From positions 450,058,014 through 450,122,013 of the forward strand of contig CM062810.1 in NCBI GenBank assembly GCA_031772625.1: a DNA stretch of 64,000 nt, written 5' to 3'. Source of the DNA: Pinus tabuliformis (taxonomy: Eukaryota > Streptophyta > Pinopsida > Pinales > Pinaceae). Under the pieces are notes generated by a model, which saw nothing but the letters and a program-made list of their open reading frames with translations, made no database searches and had not been told where the DNA came from. Positions 60,889 to 64,000 of the stretch are shown here, piece by piece. Each line of letters begins with the position of its first letter. The stretch's first letter is position 1. Both the position numbers and the translations under genes were made by a program.

Positions 60889-62038
60889 GTTGCCCCCTAA
60901 AGTATGAGGCCGTTTATCGGGTGAAATGCTTTATCCAGAGGGTCCGAAGTTCATTCAAGTGCTGAGAGGTGCCCTGTAATACAATACAATACAATACATT
61001 ATTTTTCATTTTTTTCATGATCTAGCTGAGGCGGGCATTCCCATGATCAGCTTTATAAATACATTTTGGTACATAGAACAGACGATCGTCTGATGGTAGA
61101 TTGATAATTCTCTGCTGAAATTATCATCCTTTGAGTAGGATGATCATCTGCTGCAATGATGTACATGACAAATGCTTTTATATTTCCTGAATATGTATCG
61201 CAGCCCGGATGGATGAAACTAGATCCGGGGTCTTCAAACTCGTTCGATCTTCACTCTAAGTACAAGTCGATCCATGTGAGAATTTCGCTGAAGTCGAACA
61301 TGGAAAGACATCGCTTGATTACCGGTCAATGATGAAAACCGTTAACAAGCGCGAGAGGAATCACCGATAATGATAATGACCCTCAAGGTACTGCAGTACA
61401 ATTCACGTGGCGTGAATAAAGGACTTGGCGTCGAACGCCACGCAAAATCTTCTGGTCGAAGGTCATTGAAGTATACCTATCGCCGGAAGTGAGAAACTTG
61501 CCATTGAGGCATGCAAGCTTCAAAGTACTGAAGGGGTTGTTCCTAGATCAACTTCTTGGATAATGAGCTGAAGTCGACAAGAAGCGATCCGTCAAAGGAG
61601 GGCCTTAATGAATCCCACATCAATGACACGGAACGGAGCTAATGATTTTAGTGGAGGTGAAAACAAACTGTGATATATGATTCAGGGTGGCGATCATGAA
61701 TGGATGAAGGATAATGTATGGCAGTGGATGGGACACGGTTGACACTTTCAGAATGACCTCTCTTGAAAATATAACGACACTGATGCGATGGATCGGTAGC
61801 ATTACCCCAAAATGTGGATGGTTTGGCGAAGACCATGGTGATGAGACCGGTGAATGAAACAACCCAACCCGATGTGGTACGGAAGAAAAGTGTCATGTTC
61901 AAGAGCGACTTGCTACCATTAAGCTTAGATGTTCTCCCAATTTTTCCCCAGTCATTTCTGACCAGTACCTCTTTATTTTTGTCAAGCTTGAGGAGGATAA
62001 CATATGCTTGTTGTATAACCTGCCCTTCGGGCAAGCCC

Positions 62039-62903
62039 ATCGCTATGATTTAACGAGCTTAGCGATAGGGAAACTCGTTCTCGTCTAAAGACAAGTTTGT
62101 CGCTATTTAATCATTTTAACGAGTCTAACGACAAGGAAAACTCGGTCCTTTTCATTTTTAGAGAGTCTGAAAAGGTACAGAAAGTTAACTCCATAATTCC
62201 TTTTTCGTCATCTAATCCCTTAAGTCCGAAAAAGTATAAAACAATACAGAAGGGATGGGTGTTCGGTACTTTTAACGAGCCGAACAAGACAAGCGCTCGA
62301 TCTTTTTGTGTAATAATCCCTCAGGTCCAAAAAGATTAAAGTCTAAAAGAGGGATAGCTCTTCCGGTCCCTTTAACGAGCTGGAAGGCCAGAACTCGGCA
62401 AACTTTTCATATTTTACGAGTCAGAAAAGAGCTCAAAGATGACTCGTCTTTTGAGGAACGAGTGATGAACAGGGATAGCAACTGATTCCAGGTACAAGTT
62501 GGAATTTTCCAATCACGGTACTGTCACAAGGATGGCTAGGTGAAATCACTCTTCGCAGATGTTCCTCAAAATGGGTAAACACACATATGGGGGTGAACGA
62601 CCGGCCAAATGACAGTGGAGGTGATGGATGAAAACACGACCAAGGCTTTTAAGGCTGATAAATTTACGATCGCAATGGTTATTTACCGGGATAGGTTCAT
62701 TTTTAATGAGCTTGAACTCTGGTGGAAACTTTTGCTCACACTTTTCTATTTTTTAACGAGCATAAATTCCGTGGTAAAACTGCTCGAATCTTGCGTTTAT
62801 TTTTTAACGAGCATGAACTATGTGCTAAAACTGCTCGATATACCAGTCATAGAATAAGAACGCCTCCTGTGAGATAGCTATTTTTTAAGGAGCTTTATCT
62901 CAC
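62039..62903. repeat. String of about ten short hairpins with related loops
   Basis: Inverted-repeat pairs occur at 62039-62066 (ATCGCTA/TAGCGAT), 62097-62134 (TTGTCG/CGACAA), 62147-62175 (CCTTTTCA/TGAAAAGG), 62200-62234 (CTTTTTCG/CGAAAAAG), 62260-62286 (TGTTCGG/CCGAACA), 62300-62336 (ATCTTTTTG/CAAAAAGAT), 62403-62429 (CTTTTC/GAAAAG), 62442-62463 (ACTCGT/ACGAGT), 62695-62717 (GTTCA/TGAAC) and 62869-62903 (GTGAGATA/TATCTCAC). Most loops contain TTTTAACGAG(C/T) or a variant; two contain TAATCCCT(C/T)A(A/G)GTC. The stems differ from each other in sequence. Confidence 0.75.
62701..62850. repeat. 50 bp tandem repeat, three units
   Basis: TTTTAA(C/T)GAGC starts units at 62701, 62751 and 62802. Each continues through GTGG/GTGC and AAAACTGCTCG-like text. 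The unit is built on the same loop word as the surrounding hairpins. Confidence 0.7.
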
Positions 62904-63563
62904 GAAGCTATGCTCCAATTTTGGCAAGTTTTACCTTTGCCCCACAGACTTTCTTCATGCAAGGTCGGAATCGGCTAATCCTACGAGTTTAAAGGGTTAG
63001 ACCTACAGGTTTAAAGGGAGGACCTAAAAATTTAAAAAATAAATAGTCGTCCCTCGCTCACATTCCAAAAGTTTGCATGCCCCCAGATATAAAGTATAAT
63101 TTCGAGATACCGCCATCTCTTACTTATTATCCGAAGAGGGTTCTATTTGCTGCCGCAAATCAATCTCTTTCTTCGGCGATGTCTATCATTGGGTTACTCA
63201 AAGATGGTTACCCTCTGTCACAACAACAAAATCTCCTTCTTTGGAGGCTGCCCCTACTTATCCTTCAAAACATTTGTTTTGATGGGTGAGGCTTGCTTTT
63301 CCCCAAAGATGGTTACTGCTTGTCGCAATAAGGGAATTCCTACTTGGGCAGTGCCCACCTCTTTAGACAAAGGTGAATGACTCTTTTGCCAAACACATAA
63401 CTTTAACAAAAGAATACTATTCCAGAACAACCCCTCTTCCATCCACGGACGGGGTACGGACTAGTCATATTCTTCTGCGGAAATTCTACCTTATACCCCG
63501 GGTTTCTTCTGCCCGAAGCAGACCAGGGTGCATGCCCCCTGGGTTCCAGTCTTTCTTTCCGAA
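62904..63563. other. Unassigned interior of the right-hand gypsy-like element
   Basis: No domain recognised. A diverged direct repeat is marked by AAGATGGTTAC at 63201 and 63306 (105 base offset). Confidence 0.4.
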
Positions 63564-64000
63564 TCACTCGCACTCATCGGGAAGGAGGACTGGGGGCGGA
63601 GGCGAATCTTGAGTGAACAGACCATTTAGGAATGGTATTTGACTATTTGCGATGCGAGATCCCGGAAACGAAAGTTGGTCTACGAGCTTGACCATCCTTC
63701 CTTCGTGTGGAAAACACATTACTCTAAAGAGTGAGGAGACTATCGCTCCCATGCAATAAATATAGTCACGTCCAAGGAGTAGGTTATAATCCAAGGGTCC
63801 TTGGACGACCATCACGTTCAAATTAACGGTCTTCCCTTTCAATGTAACAGGCACATTGGGGAGGATTCCTAATGGTCGACTGGTTCCTTTATCAAAACCC
63901 GAGAGATTTCTTAACTCAGGTAAAAGCGCCGGGGAACCCAGTGCTTTCCAAGCAACAGAGGAAAGGATACTCACAGACGCCCCTTCATCAATGATAGTAC

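Larger units (their letters stand above)
59830..64000 (-). mobile_element. Minus-strand Ty3/gypsy-like element, right copy (runs off the window)
   Basis: The element enters from beyond base 64000. In minus-strand order it has a retropepsin-like region (about 64.0-63.65 kb, with DEGAS, then NLLLGRDY about 80 residues on), about 0.6 kb of unassigned text, a hairpin string (62.91-62.04 kb), decayed coding text shared with the left copy (about 62.0-61.2 kb), a polypurine tract and the 3' LTR. Reverse transcriptase and integrase are not seen, so the family (perhaps Tat/Ogre-like) is only inferred from the protease and the tract. It is broken in many places. It abuts copia sequence at about 59.83 kb, so it probably inserted into the copia element. 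Confidence 0.6.

Noticed and set aside
62039-62903. CRISPR-like array
   Set aside because: Repeats are short, degenerate and irregularly spaced with palindromic stems that differ. There are no constant direct repeats with unique spacers, and the genome is eukaryotic.
62039-62903. Bacterial-type terminators
   Set aside because: Stems lack the GC-rich stem followed by a U-tract; the T-runs lie in the loops.

Overview
This is nuclear DNA from a seed plant with a large, repeat-rich genome. Short GT-AG introns, a plant-type lipid phosphatase gene, L1-type LINEs with a C-terminal RNase H, tRNA-derived SINE-like copies and nested Ty1/copia and Ty3/gypsy elements all point that way. A gymnosperm is my best guess, but that is an inference from repeat load and element style. 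I see no bacterial, organellar or viral genome segment.

Layout. (1) 1-8 kb holds the only host gene I recognise: seven exons (4792-6797, + strand) of a lipid phosphate phosphatase delta / sphingoid-base-1-phosphate phosphatase. Its N-terminal exon is not found. A very old Ty3/gypsy fossil (3250-4225) lies just upstream and a SINE-like copy (about 7700-7936) downstream. (2) 8-17 kb is AT-rich, with several decayed tandem repeats, a GC hairpin inside a possible fold-back block, two GC-richer blocks of unknown origin and a second SINE candidate. (3) 16.9-20.2 kb holds a roughly 98 bp-arm palindrome, a 213 bp duplication and a complete gag-only LTR element (17535-20224) with a matching 5 bp target duplication. 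(4) 22.46-28.86 kb is a nearly full-length L1-type LINE on the minus strand. ORF1 and ORF2 overlap by ATGA, and ORF2 is one frame with three internal stops. A second LINE 3' fragment follows at 29.1-29.8 kb. (5) 30-46.3 kb holds an inverted pair of related LTRs and a decayed minus-strand Ty3/gypsy element whose integrase region is split by a 10.6 kb element with giant (about 3.2 kb) LTRs. (6) 47.7-64 kb holds two minus-strand copies of another gypsy-like family around a decayed minus-strand Ty1/copia element. A younger plus-strand Ty3/gypsy element (52640-58513) sits inside the copia.

How the parts relate. Most of the window is layers of transposable elements, and the insertion order can be read from what interrupts what. 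No multi-gene pathway or defence-like operon is present. The least explained structure is a string of about ten short hairpins (62039-62903) in one gypsy-like family. Their stems differ from one another, but several share a TTTTAACGAG-like loop, and a fainter counterpart appears in the other copy near 49.93-50.13 kb. All identifications come from reading motifs by eye, without database searches.
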